Positions 6,119 through 12,885 of a stretch of 12,962 nucleotides of DNA are shown here, one piece after another. The DNA is from Acetobacteraceae bacterium (GTDB lineage: Bacteria; Pseudomonadota; Alphaproteobacteria; Acetobacterales; Acetobacteraceae), in assembly GCA_947476855.1 (NCBI GenBank), contig CANJSR010000092.1, forward strand, positions 1 through 12,962, written 5' to 3'. Numbering within the stretch: position 1 is the first letter of the stretch; each line of letters starts with the position of its first letter. The notes under the pieces were generated by a model that ran no database searches, was not told where the DNA came from, and saw only the letters and a list, made by a program, of their open reading frames with translations. The position numbers and the translations under genes are program-made.

Positions 6119-7123
6119 TTAAGCGCATTTGATCGATTTCGCCGCGATGAATTTGGCGCGGTTCGGCGACTGCTCCTTCCCCATGACGAAAACGAACGGA
6201 CTGGCACCGATCTTTTCGGAATCCATCCAGTTGGTTAACTCGGTCTGCTTGGCGGCAGAGATTTCGTCATCGGCATCCCTGAGCCATTTATTGACACACT
6301 GCGACGAGGTTTCCTGGGGATCATATGTAACGACCGTACCCACCGTCGCGGTCTCGGTGCTCTCACCGACCGCGCTACGAAAAGCCTCTCCCACCGCCGG
6401 AATATGTGCCGCGGCATGCGCCGCCCGACCCGTGGTGAAGATCTGTGAGACGTTAAACTTCCCGCCCGACGGATCCTTCCCGGCGGACACGGTCGGGGCT
6501 GCGGTGCCATTCGCACTGACCGCGAGAAACTCAGGGCTCTTGATCGCGTATCTGCGCCCCGGCTCGCGGCAATGGACCGAATCCGGCTCTCCCATCAACG
6601 GAACAACAGCCATTTCATTTCGACGGTAGCCAAGGTGCACATTGGGCAGCATCGTGCCGGCATTCGCCGCTGGCATGGTCACACGAAACCCGATCGAGGT
6701 CGTGGTTCCGAAAAACATCGGCCTACTCTGGCCTTTTTCCGGAAGCGCGTTCCCGTTTGCATCCCTCGGTGCCTCGGACACACAAGTGACCGTCTCCCGC
6801 CTGGTAGGATCGCCCAGATCGGTCGCCAGGTCCTGCGCTGACCGGCCCCCGGAAAACACCGTTCCGCTGTCAGTCGAGATCGGCAGGAAGGGAATGACAT
6901 AGTGCCGCATACTGGCAGCCGTGGGCACGGTGTTACCGTCCTCGAACACCGGCGCGATTAGCCCCTCCTGCCTTGAAAAACTGATCTCAGCCGTCGGTGT
7001 AGGTGTCGCTTGCACGTTAAGACCGAAGTTGTTGGTCGTGAACAGCACGGCGGTATCCGAGCCGACACATCCCCCAAGTGCCATGGCGCCGATCATGGCG
7101 ACCAGGGCCGGATTGTTTCTCAT
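6119..7123 (-). CDS. Predicted lipoprotein of unknown function with an internal repeat
   Basis: A 334-residue protein starting with a lipoprotein signal peptide; the lipobox ALGGC makes C19 the lipidated residue, so the mature protein should be envelope-anchored. A GAGAGGT ribosome site sits 6-7 bases before the ATG at 7123, overlapping the end of the gene before it (5 bases between stop and start). Two segments resemble each other: residues 29-60 (TTNNFGLNVQATP, then ISFSRQEGLIAPVF) and 139-176 (TTTSIGFRVTMP, then VHLGYRRNEMAVVPL). Both read as two beta-strands ending in an R-x-E-x4-P pattern. The middle has strand-like sequence; 280-300 is helical. Cysteines at 114, 185, 276 and 333 could form disulfides. 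No enzymatic motif and no recognised family. Base composition is clearly lower in GC than the flanking genes, suggesting acquisition. Confidence 0.75.
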   Translation of the reverse strand: MRNNPALVAMIGAMALGGCVGSDTAVLFTTNNFGLNVQATPTPTAEISFSRQEGLIAPVFEDGNTVPTAASMRHYVIPFLPISTDSGTVFSGGRSAQDLATDLGDPTRRETVTCVSEAPRDANGNALPEKGQSRPMFFGTTTSIGFRVTMPAANAGTMLPNVHLGYRRNEMAVVPLMGEPDSVHCREPGRRYAIKSPEFLAVSANGTAAPTVSAGKDPSGGKFNVSQIFTTGRAAHAAAHIPAVGEAFRSAVGESTETATVGTVVTYDPQETSSQCVNKWLRDADDEISAAKQTELTNWMDSEKIGASPFVFVMGKEQSPNRAKFIAAKSIKCA

Positions 7124-7128
7124 GGCTT

Positions 7129-7464
7129 TTACCTCTCATCGTTCAACGTGATCGTCGGGTTCGAGGTGTTCAGATCGCAGGTTACGCACATCATTGTGAC
7201 GGCTGTATTGTCACCGACACGGACAACCCGATCACTGCTGTACCCGATCGATACACCAGCAGAATCACTCGTCGCGCGCACGCCGACACCGACGATATCG
7301 GTGCCCGTGACAACCGTTGCAGTCTCAGTACGGCCGGGCGACCAGGAGACATGGCCCAGACCGATGAAGTGTCGCCGTCCATCACCATCGTCCCACACGA
7401 TGGCGCACCCCCCAAGGACGAGCGCCAAAATGAGACACACAAGACCATGACCAGAACGCAGCAT
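7129..7464 (-). CDS. Small predicted lipoprotein of unknown function
   Basis: A 111-residue protein beginning MLRSGHGLVCLILALVLGGC; the lipobox LGGC makes C20 the lipidated residue. The frame is open 37 codons further upstream, but that part would bury the signal peptide inside the protein, so the ATG at 7464 is chosen even though no clear Shine-Dalgarno sequence precedes it. The mature part is strand-like. It contains GTDIVGVGVRATSDSAGVSIGYSS, which resembles the repeated motif of the next lipoprotein in spacing and pattern (small-x-G-x-x-V, then V/I-S-x-G/F-Y/F-S), followed by a CVTC pair near the C-terminus. It is followed after 5 bases by the 334-residue lipoprotein gene, so the two are almost certainly one operon. 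No known family recognised. Confidence 0.65.
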   Translation of the reverse strand: MLRSGHGLVCLILALVLGGCAIVWDDGDGRRHFIGLGHVSWSPGRTETATVVTGTDIVGVGVRATSDSAGVSIGYSSDRVVRVGDNTAVTMMCVTCDLNTSNPTITLNDER

Positions 7465-7606
7465 CGGAGAACGAGGATCGTCGGCTGTTGTATTCGATCG
7501 ACAGGCCGTTCTGAATGGACTGCTGGTGATGCACGACATCGGTTGTTTCACCCGGGAAGTGACGATCCATCCCACTAAGCGTGATATTAATGTTTGTATT
7601 CAACAA

Positions 7607-7612
7607 ATTATA
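7607..7612 (-). promoter_or_regulatory. TATAAT -10 element of the lipoprotein cassette
   Basis: A perfect TATAAT on the minus strand inside the most AT-rich stretch of the window (about 7578-7632), with CTTTAC/TTTACG 15-16 bases upstream as a weak -35. The predicted start near 7600 gives a leader of about 136 bases before the first lipoprotein ATG at 7464. Confidence 0.5.
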
Positions 7613-7703
7613 ATATATTCTGTCGTACGTAAAGGGGTCGCGGCCCGGATCGTGACATTTCGTGCCCGGAACCGACAGGGCCGATGACCCAAGCGCGTTC
7701 TTC

Positions 7704-9809
7704 CTACCCCAACGCCCCCACTGCCCGCAGCGCGCCAATCCGACCCGCGTCCAGCCCCAACACCTCGGCCAGCACCGCGTCCGTATGCTCCCCCAGCCCC
7801 GGAGCCGGACCGTTCAACCGCCCAAAGCTCGCCTGCCAGGGCAGTCCCGGCAGCACGCCCGGGCCAAACGCATCCCAGAACCCGCGTTCGGCCAGATGCG
7901 CGCTGCGCAGCAGGTCCGCCGACCCGGCCACCGTTTCGGCTGCCACGCCCACCGCTCGCAGAGCCGCTGCGGCGTCCCCGGCCGTCAGCCCGCGGGACCA
8001 GGCGCCGATCGCCTCATCGACCCCACGCCGAGCTTCGGGCCCCAGGCCAGCCATCCCCGCCAGCCCGGGCACAACCCCACACATCCCGGCCCACGCGGCA
8101 TCCGACCCCACGGCGACCGCCACCCACTGGTCATCGCCCAGGCATGGATAAACCCCATGCGGGGCGAACACCGCATCCCCTGCCCCCACAGGCTCCGGCG
8201 GCCCGTCGATCTGCGCCGAAAGCACCGGTTCGGCCATCGTCCACAGCATCGCCTCGATCATCGAGAAATCGACCCGCGCCGATCCCCCGATCTTGCCCCG
8301 CCGCCAGACCGAGGCCGCCGTGATAAACGCCAGCATCAGCGCGCACATCGGATCCGCCCAGGCAAACCCGATCCGCGGCGGCCGTCCCGGATGGCGGTTC
8401 AGCCCGGCAAACCCGGCATAGGATTGCAGCAGCGTGCCATAGGCCACGGCCTGAGCCTCCGGCCCCGTCCGCCCCAACCCCGACGCCGAGACATAGGTCA
8501 GGTTCGGGTTCAGCGCCCGCAGGTCCTCCGCCCCCAGCCCAAGGCGATCCATCACCCCGGTGGCGAAATTCTCGATCAGCACATCACACCGCGCCGCCAG
8601 GGCACGGGCGATCTCGACCGCCTCGGGCTTCTTCAGATCGAGCACGATCGCCCGCTTGGCCTGCCCCAGTACGGTATGCAGTTCGGACGCCCGCCCCGGA
8701 TCGCCGCGCCCCGGCGCCTCCACCTTGATCACGTCCGCGCCCATCGCCGCCAGATATCGCGTGGTCGTCGGCCCGGCGATCACCCAACTGAAATCCAGCA
8801 CCCGCACGCCCGACAACGGCATCGGCCCGACCGCCCGAGGTACCGACGCGCCCTCCGACAACGTCAGCCCGAACGGAGTCCCCGGCGCCTTTACCACCCG
8901 GCCGCCAACAGAAAGGTCCCGGAAATACCCCCGATGCGCCAACTGCCCCGACCCCAAATGCTCCATCACCTCCATCAGCGGGAAGCTCGGCACATGCGCG
9001 TCCTGCGCCAGGTCGGCGATCGCCTGCTTGTCGAGGCCCCTGCTCCACTCCGACATCAGCGCATGCAAGGCATCCCAGTTCGCCGCCCGGTCAGGCTTGG
9101 TCCGGAACCGAGGCTCATCCCCCCAGGCCGGCGACCCCATGGCCTTGAGCCAGGACGCCCATTGCCGGTCCTCCCGCGGGGAAATCGCGGCATAGCCGTC
9201 CCGCGCGGGCAGGATGCAGACGGTGGAGCCATTGCCATCGCCCTCCCGCTTCCGGCGCCAGCCCTTGCCGGTCTGCCCGGCCCGGGTCAGTTCCGTCATT
9301 GCCAAGGTGGCCAAGGCCTCCTGCATCGAGACATCCACCACCGCGCCCGGCCCCGCCTGCACGGCATGAATCCCGGCGCAGGCCGCGGCGAGACCGGAAA
9401 TGAACGCGGATTGCTGGCCGACGGGGCGAAGGGGTGGCTCGGACGTATCATCCACCTGGCCCGTGAGCAGGCGCGACATGCCGCTGGCGGCAAACAACGT
9501 CAGGTCGGTGGCGGGATGGCCGGCATCCGGGCCGGTCAGCCCGAACGGGGAAATGACGACGATCGCGGCCGAGGCATTCGCGGCCCGCAACGCGGCCACG
9601 CCCGGCCCGTCCTGGGTCACAATCAGGTCGGCGGTTGCAATGGTGTCGGCGTCTGGCTTGCCGTCGTTCAGCCAGATCGCAAGCGCGGAAGCCCGATCAG
9701 CCCCAACGCAGGCAACCGAGGCCCCCACATCTGCGAGTACTCGCCCGCACACGGCCGCAGCCATGCCCGCGCCAACCTGAGCCACTCGCAATCCCGCCAA
9801 CAACGCCAT
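7704..9809 (-). CDS. Two-domain CaiB/BaiF (family III) CoA-transferase, N-terminal half probably inactive
   Basis: A 701-residue protein made of two tandem family III CoA-transferase units, which move CoA between carboxylic acids through an enzyme-aspartyl intermediate. Single-domain members are about 400 residues. Unit 1 (about 1-325) opens with LAGLRVAQVGAGMAAAVCGR; unit 2 (about 330-701) opens with LSGVRVLDFSWVIAGPTTTR. Unit 2 keeps the typical MGADVIKVEAPGRGDP and FAWADPMCALML, where D486 fits the catalytic aspartate. In unit 1 the matching segment is GQQSAFISGLAAA, with no aspartate, so that half is probably a scaffold or part of a pseudo-dimer. The short linker and complete second unit argue for a stable fusion and not a decaying gene. 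The ATG at 9809 is chosen over one at 9827 because a G-rich ribosome site (GGGGGCGGG) precedes it. The gene stands alone; its acyl substrate is unknown. Confidence 0.88.
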   Translation of the reverse strand: MALLAGLRVAQVGAGMAAAVCGRVLADVGASVACVGADRASALAIWLNDGKPDADTIATADLIVTQDGPGVAALRAANASAAIVVISPFGLTGPDAGHPATDLTLFAASGMSRLLTGQVDDTSEPPLRPVGQQSAFISGLAAACAGIHAVQAGPGAVVDVSMQEALATLAMTELTRAGQTGKGWRRKREGDGNGSTVCILPARDGYAAISPREDRQWASWLKAMGSPAWGDEPRFRTKPDRAANWDALHALMSEWSRGLDKQAIADLAQDAHVPSFPLMEVMEHLGSGQLAHRGYFRDLSVGGRVVKAPGTPFGLTLSEGASVPRAVGPMPLSGVRVLDFSWVIAGPTTTRYLAAMGADVIKVEAPGRGDPGRASELHTVLGQAKRAIVLDLKKPEAVEIARALAARCDVLIENFATGVMDRLGLGAEDLRALNPNLTYVSASGLGRTGPEAQAVAYGTLLQSYAGFAGLNRHPGRPPRIGFAWADPMCALMLAFITAASVWRRGKIGGSARVDFSMIEAMLWTMAEPVLSAQIDGPPEPVGAGDAVFAPHGVYPCLGDDQWVAVAVGSDAAWAGMCGVVPGLAGMAGLGPEARRGVDEAIGAWSRGLTAGDAAAALRAVGVAAETVAGSADLLRSAHLAERGFWDAFGPGVLPGLPWQASFGRLNGPAPGLGEHTDAVLAEVLGLDAGRIGALRAVGALG

Positions 9810-9867
9810 GTCCCGCCCCCATCCCATTAGGCCGGAACGATAGGTCGGGCGGACGGTGGGTCAAGGG

Positions 9868-9887
9868 ATGGAGCGTCCGAGCTCCAT
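9868..9887. repeat. Perfect 7-bp inverted repeat upstream of the CoA-transferase gene
   Basis: ATGGAGC (9868-9874) and GCTCCAT (9881-9887) flank a 6-base centre. It lies 59 bases before the CoA-transferase ATG and 148 bases before the DUF3800 start, near the point where composition falls. It may be an operator or the edge of the inserted segment; neither is shown. Confidence 0.35.
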
Positions 9888-9981
9888 TCAATCCAATAGA
9901 CTCCCAGGAATGAAGCGGACCTGATATACAAGGACCCTATGAACGGCTGCCATCAGCTCCGGGTGTACACCGAAAAAGCAC

Positions 9982-10009
9982 CACGCCCGACCAAATTGCC
10001 ACCGGCGTG
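9982..10009. repeat. 6-bp inverted repeat in the DUF3800 leader
   Basis: CACGCC (9982-9987) and GGCGTG (10004-10009) enclose a 16-base loop, 25 bases before the DUF3800 ATG and just before its AAGGGGG ribosome site. It could be a leader hairpin or operator, but a stem this short may be chance. Confidence 0.25.
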
Positions 10010-10034
10010 ATGATTGTAAGGGGGTCTCAACACT

Positions 10035-10895
10035 ATGGTCTTGCAGGTCATGGTCGATGACAGCGGGAGTGAACGATCGAGCAAATATTTTGTTTTGGGG
10101 GGTCTCGTTGCGTCCGAACAAGAGTGGCAGGCCGTCTCCGAGGATTGGCAGTCCGTGCTGAATATTGATCCTCAACTCGCATACTTCAAAATGTCCGAGG
10201 CAAACGGGCTAAGAGGTGAGTTTGCCGCACTCCACGGATGGGACAGAGATAAAAGAAAAAAGCGCCTCGAGTGCTTTTCTGACATATTAATGTCCTATAA
10301 GATAAGAGGGTTTTGTGTTTCTGTTGTCAATACAGAATTCTGTCAAATCGTATCATCGGTGCCGATGGCACGACGCGTTTCAATCACAGACCTCCCGTTC
10401 TGTCTTATGTTGCATCAAATGGCACTCTTGGTAGCCCAGCATTTTCATCGAGACCTGCCAGACGAAAAGATCGAATTTGTAATCGATCAACAAACTAACG
10501 GAGTGGATGAAACAAAGAAAATGTGGCCCCTGGTTCAGAGTGCGACGATAGATCACGGATGCAATAATGTCTATGATACCTTATCTCCGACATTTCGGAA
10601 TGATAAAGAGGTCATTCCGATACAAGCCGCCGATATGTTCGCTTGGTATCATAGACGCAATCTTGAGCACGGACTAGGTGACGATCCGATATTTCAAGCG
10701 ATTAGAGCCATCACAGTTTCAGACACACCAATTTCGCAAGATGCTCTATCATACATTCGGTGTAAACTGTTGCAGGCTACCCCGACTGACCCGAATGCCT
10801 CACTTACTGGGCCCGGAAAACTGGCACGACAAGACGGGCGGAGCAGTCTTGCACCATATTCTTGGCCGTCACATACTAGCCGTTCTTTATTGTAA
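10035..10895 (+). CDS. DUF3800-family protein (predicted RNase H-like fold)
   Basis: A 286-residue protein with the layout of DUF3800: an N-terminal strand with acidic residues and a following glycine (VMVDDSG, D8/D9), KYFVLGGLVAS, a central strand ending in aspartate (KIEFVIDQQ, D151), and the C-terminal block IPIQAADMFAWYHRR (D200). These acidic residues could bind metal as in RNase H-like nucleases (inference); the family has no settled function and is often seen in mobile and phage-related DNA. The ATG at 10035 has AAGGGGG about 10 bases upstream. Up to about codon 247 the gene is strongly AT-rich compared with the rest of the window, a sign of transfer. The last 38 residues (TPTDPNASLTGPGK and on) have a different composition and may not belong to the family domain. 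It stands alone between a divergent CoA-transferase gene and a hairpin-rich segment. Confidence 0.75.
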   Translation: MVLQVMVDDSGSERSSKYFVLGGLVASEQEWQAVSEDWQSVLNIDPQLAYFKMSEANGLRGEFAALHGWDRDKRKKRLECFSDILMSYKIRGFCVSVVNTEFCQIVSSVPMARRVSITDLPFCLMLHQMALLVAQHFHRDLPDEKIEFVIDQQTNGVDETKKMWPLVQSATIDHGCNNVYDTLSPTFRNDKEVIPIQAADMFAWYHRRNLEHGLGDDPIFQAIRAITVSDTPISQDALSYIRCKLLQATPTDPNASLTGPGKLARQDGRSSLAPYSWPSHTSRSLL

Positions 10896-10918
10896 CCAAT
10901 CGCTGGCACCACGCCGTC

Positions 10919-11039
10919 ATAGCCCGTGCAGGCGGGCTATCCACGACTTTGCTGAACTGAAGTGCGAAAGTCGTGGGTGGTGGCCCTGCGGCCACCATGA
11001 CGAGGTGGCGACCACAAGACTCAACCTCAAAGCCGGTTG
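10919..11039 (+). ncRNA. Cluster of tandem hairpins, candidate structured RNA or mobile-element end
   Basis: Five abutting or nearly abutting inverted repeats are seen: H1 ATAGCCCG/CGGGCTAT (10919-10940, 8 bp); H2 CCACGACTTT/AAAGTCGTGG (10941-10976, 10 bp, 16-base loop); H3 TGGTGGCC/GGCCACCA (10978-10997, 8 bp, CTGC loop); H4 GTGG/CCAC (11005-11015); H5 CAACC/GGTTG (11022-11039). H1 and H2 touch with no base between. An alternative pairing, GCCACC (10991-10996) with GGTGGC (11004-11009), would compete with H3, and a second AAGTCGT at 11044-11050 could compete with the H2 arm. The cluster begins 24 bases after the DUF3800 stop. There are no T-tracts, so simple terminators are a poor fit. Strand and class are not certain; a remnant of a transposon-associated RNA or a palindromic repetitive element are both possible. 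Confidence 0.4.
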
Positions 11040-11091
11040 TTATAAGTCGTTGCCGAAGATTACCAATCAGGGAACCTGACGCGCTTGCAAT

Positions 11092-12156
11092 CTACCCCCG
11101 AACAACCTCCCGCATCACCGACAGCGCCTCGTCCACCATCGCCGCCGTCACATCCAGATGCAGGCAGGCCCGGCCGCGATGGATATCGGACACCGACACC
11201 ATCACGCCCTGCGCGCGCAGTTTCCCGGCGAACTCCGGCATCGTCATCCCCGTGCTACTGGTGTCGAAGAACACCAGGTTGGTCTCCGGTGTTTCCACCG
11301 TGATCCCCGGAATTTGCGCCATCCCGCGCGCCAGGGCGGCGGCGTTGGCATGATCCTCGGCTAGGCGGTCGATATGGTGTTCCAGCGAATACAGGCAGGC
11401 GGCGGCGTTCATGCCACCCTGCCGCATCGACCCGCCCAGGCGCTGTTTCCACCGCCAGGCCTCGCCGATGAACTCCCGAGACCCCGCCAGCACGGCCCCC
11501 AGCGGCGCGCCGAGGCCCTTGGTGAAATCCAGCCACACGGTGTCGATCCCGGCGGTGATATCCTTCGCCGGCACGCCCAGCGCCACGGCGGCATTCATCA
11601 GCCGAGCGCCATCCATATGGACCTGCATCCCGTGCCGATGCGCCACCTCGCTTACCGCGCGGAGCTGGTCCACCGTCCAGCATGCGCCGCCGCCCTTGTT
11701 GGCGGTCTGTTCGACCTCCACCAGCGTCTGCGGCGGAGAGTAGCGGGAGATCGGGCGCACCGCCGCCTCCAGCGTCTCGGCCGAGAAGATCCCCCGATCG
11801 CCTCGCAACCCGCGGATCAGCACGCCGGTGATGGCGCCGGGACCGCCGGCCTCGCTGGATTGGATATGCGCGTCCTCATGCGCCAGGATTTCGTCGCCCG
11901 GGCGGCAATGGGTCGCGATCGCCACCTGGTTGCACATGGTCCCCGACGGCATGAACATCGCCGCTTCCTTGCCCAGCAGTTCGGCGGCCCGGTCGCACAG
12001 CGCCCAGACGGAGGGGTCGGACCCGCCCTGCTCATCCCCCATCGGCGCGTCCAGCATCGCCTCCTTCATCGCCCGCGTCGGGCGGGACTGCGTGTCGGAA
12101 TAGAGGTTCACGCGGACGGGGATCGAAAAATCGAACCGCTTCGGTTCATAGCTCAT
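11092..12156 (-). CDS. ltaE: Low-specificity L-threonine aldolase family enzyme (PLP-dependent)
   Basis: Cytoplasmic fold-type I PLP enzyme expected to split L-threonine or allo-threonine (or another beta-hydroxy amino acid) into glycine and an aldehyde. Its 354 residues match the family length. YSDTQSRPTRAMKEAM is the N-terminal signature. S71-G72-T73 fits the phosphate-binding turn, H97 in HEDAHIQSSEAGG the ring-stacking histidine, D182 and R185 in MDGARLMNA the cofactor contacts, and K213 in LDFTKGLGAPLG the Schiff-base lysine. LGGSMRQGGMNAAA and R327 near RACLHLDVT complete the active-site set. The ATG at 12156 has AGGAG 9 bases upstream. It follows the 191-residue unknown gene by 27 bases and is probably cotranscribed. 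Substrate preference within the family cannot be told from sequence, so the symbol is a family-level assignment. Confidence 0.88.
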   Translation of the reverse strand: MSYEPKRFDFSIPVRVNLYSDTQSRPTRAMKEAMLDAPMGDEQGGSDPSVWALCDRAAELLGKEAAMFMPSGTMCNQVAIATHCRPGDEILAHEDAHIQSSEAGGPGAITGVLIRGLRGDRGIFSAETLEAAVRPISRYSPPQTLVEVEQTANKGGGACWTVDQLRAVSEVAHRHGMQVHMDGARLMNAAVALGVPAKDITAGIDTVWLDFTKGLGAPLGAVLAGSREFIGEAWRWKQRLGGSMRQGGMNAAACLYSLEHHIDRLAEDHANAAALARGMAQIPGITVETPETNLVFFDTSSTGMTMPEFAGKLRAQGVMVSVSDIHRGRACLHLDVTAAMVDEALSVMREVVRG

Positions 12157-12183
12157 GGGGGAGGACTCCTGCGGGGCTGGCTG

Positions 12184-12759
12184 TCAGGATTCGCCCGCGG
12201 CGGGCGCGGTGTCAAAGCCTGATGCGGCCTGCGGTGGCGCGGCCGCGCGGATCATGCCTTCCAGCCCGAAATGGAACACGGCGTCCGAGGCCGCGGGATC
12301 GACATCGCCGAACAGGCGTTCGAGCGTCGCGTAGTCGGGATGCGGCAGGACTCGTTCCTTGCGCGCCCAGGCCACCGCCTCCCGCAGCAGCTTGCGGGCT
12401 TTGGCCGGCTCGATCGGCACCATGGTCACGCCGCCGGCCATACCCGCCAGCGCCTGCTCGAACTCGGGGCCGATCATCGGCTGGGAGTAGACGTCCTTCA
12501 CCCCCATGCTCATGGTATCGACCAGGAAGACGGCGACGAACACGTCGGTCGGCGTCGCACCCCGGCTGAGCCAGACCTGCGCGACGTTCGTCTGCTCCCA
12601 CCCCTGGCTGATCAGGCAATGCTGGATGGGATGCGGCAGCGCGGCGGCGACCTGCCCGGGCAGGGACGTCTCAAACGCCTCGACCTTCTTCTTCTCGGCC
12701 ACGACCTTCTTGCGCCGCAGCGCCTTGGCATGCCGCACCGCCGCCTGATTTTTCGCCAT
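12184..12759 (-). CDS. Conserved-looking protein of unknown function in operon with threonine aldolase
   Basis: A 191-residue protein with a very basic N-terminus (about 1-27, KALRRKKVVAEKKKVEAF), which could contact nucleic acid or ribosomes. A compact domain (about 36-150) follows with PHPIQHCLISQGWEQTNVAQ, the strand VFVAVFLVDTMSMGVKDVY and a helix AKARKLLREAVAWARKERV. The phrase VFLVDxxxxGVKD is one I associate with an uncharacterised bacterial family, but I cannot name it. There is no signal peptide or membrane helix; the last 20 residues are alanine-rich and probably disordered. AGGAGA sits 7 bases before the ATG at 12759. The threonine aldolase gene begins 27 bases after its stop, so the pair forms an operon. 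It is divergent from a flavin monooxygenase gene. Confidence 0.75.
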   Translation of the reverse strand: MAKNQAAVRHAKALRRKKVVAEKKKVEAFETSLPGQVAAALPHPIQHCLISQGWEQTNVAQVWLSRGATPTDVFVAVFLVDTMSMGVKDVYSQPMIGPEFEQALAGMAGGVTMVPIEPAKARKLLREAVAWARKERVLPHPDYATLERLFGDVDPAASDAVFHFGLEGMIRAAAPPQAASGFDTAPAAGES

Positions 12760-12855
12760 GCCGTGTCTCCTGTATCAAAGGACCCAGGTTACCGTGACAC
12801 CACCGGCCTGGGAACGTCCTGTTGCCAGCCGGCCAACGCCGGTCAATCCTTCCTT

Positions 12856-12870
12856 GTGGCGATCCGCCAC
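12856..12870 (+). promoter_or_regulatory. Hairpin just upstream of the monooxygenase ribosome site
   Basis: GTGGCG (12856-12861) and CGCCAC (12865-12870) form a perfect 6-bp stem with a 3-base loop. It ends 4 bases before the GGAGG ribosome site (12875-12879) of the flavin monooxygenase gene. It may stabilise the leader or affect initiation; no ligand-binding motif is seen. Confidence 0.3.
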
Positions 12871-12885
12871 CACCGGAGGGACGAC

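Noticed and set aside
7662..9830. 722-codon plus-strand open frame opposite the CoA-transferase
   Set aside because: Arg/Pro/His-rich, repetitive composition typical of an antisense shadow in GC-rich DNA; the minus frame has complete family signatures.
9888..10175. 95-codon minus-strand frame at the start of the DUF3800 gene
   Set aside because: It overlaps the DUF3800 N-terminus on the opposite strand and has no family features.
10919..11039. Reading the hairpin cluster as a CRISPR array or tRNA
   Set aside because: The stems differ in sequence, there are no equal repeats with spacers, and no cloverleaf with a T-loop signature can be drawn.
10895..11068. ACCAATC direct repeats (10895-10901 and 11062-11068) as a target-site duplication around the hairpin cluster
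   Set aside because: A 7-base match within about 200 bases is expected roughly once by chance, and no terminal inverted repeats were found by eye inside them.
10678..11079. Plus-strand frame overlapping the DUF3800 end and running through the hairpins (133 codons)
   Set aside because: No ribosome site, overlaps a better gene, and most of its second half is simply the translation of inverted repeats.
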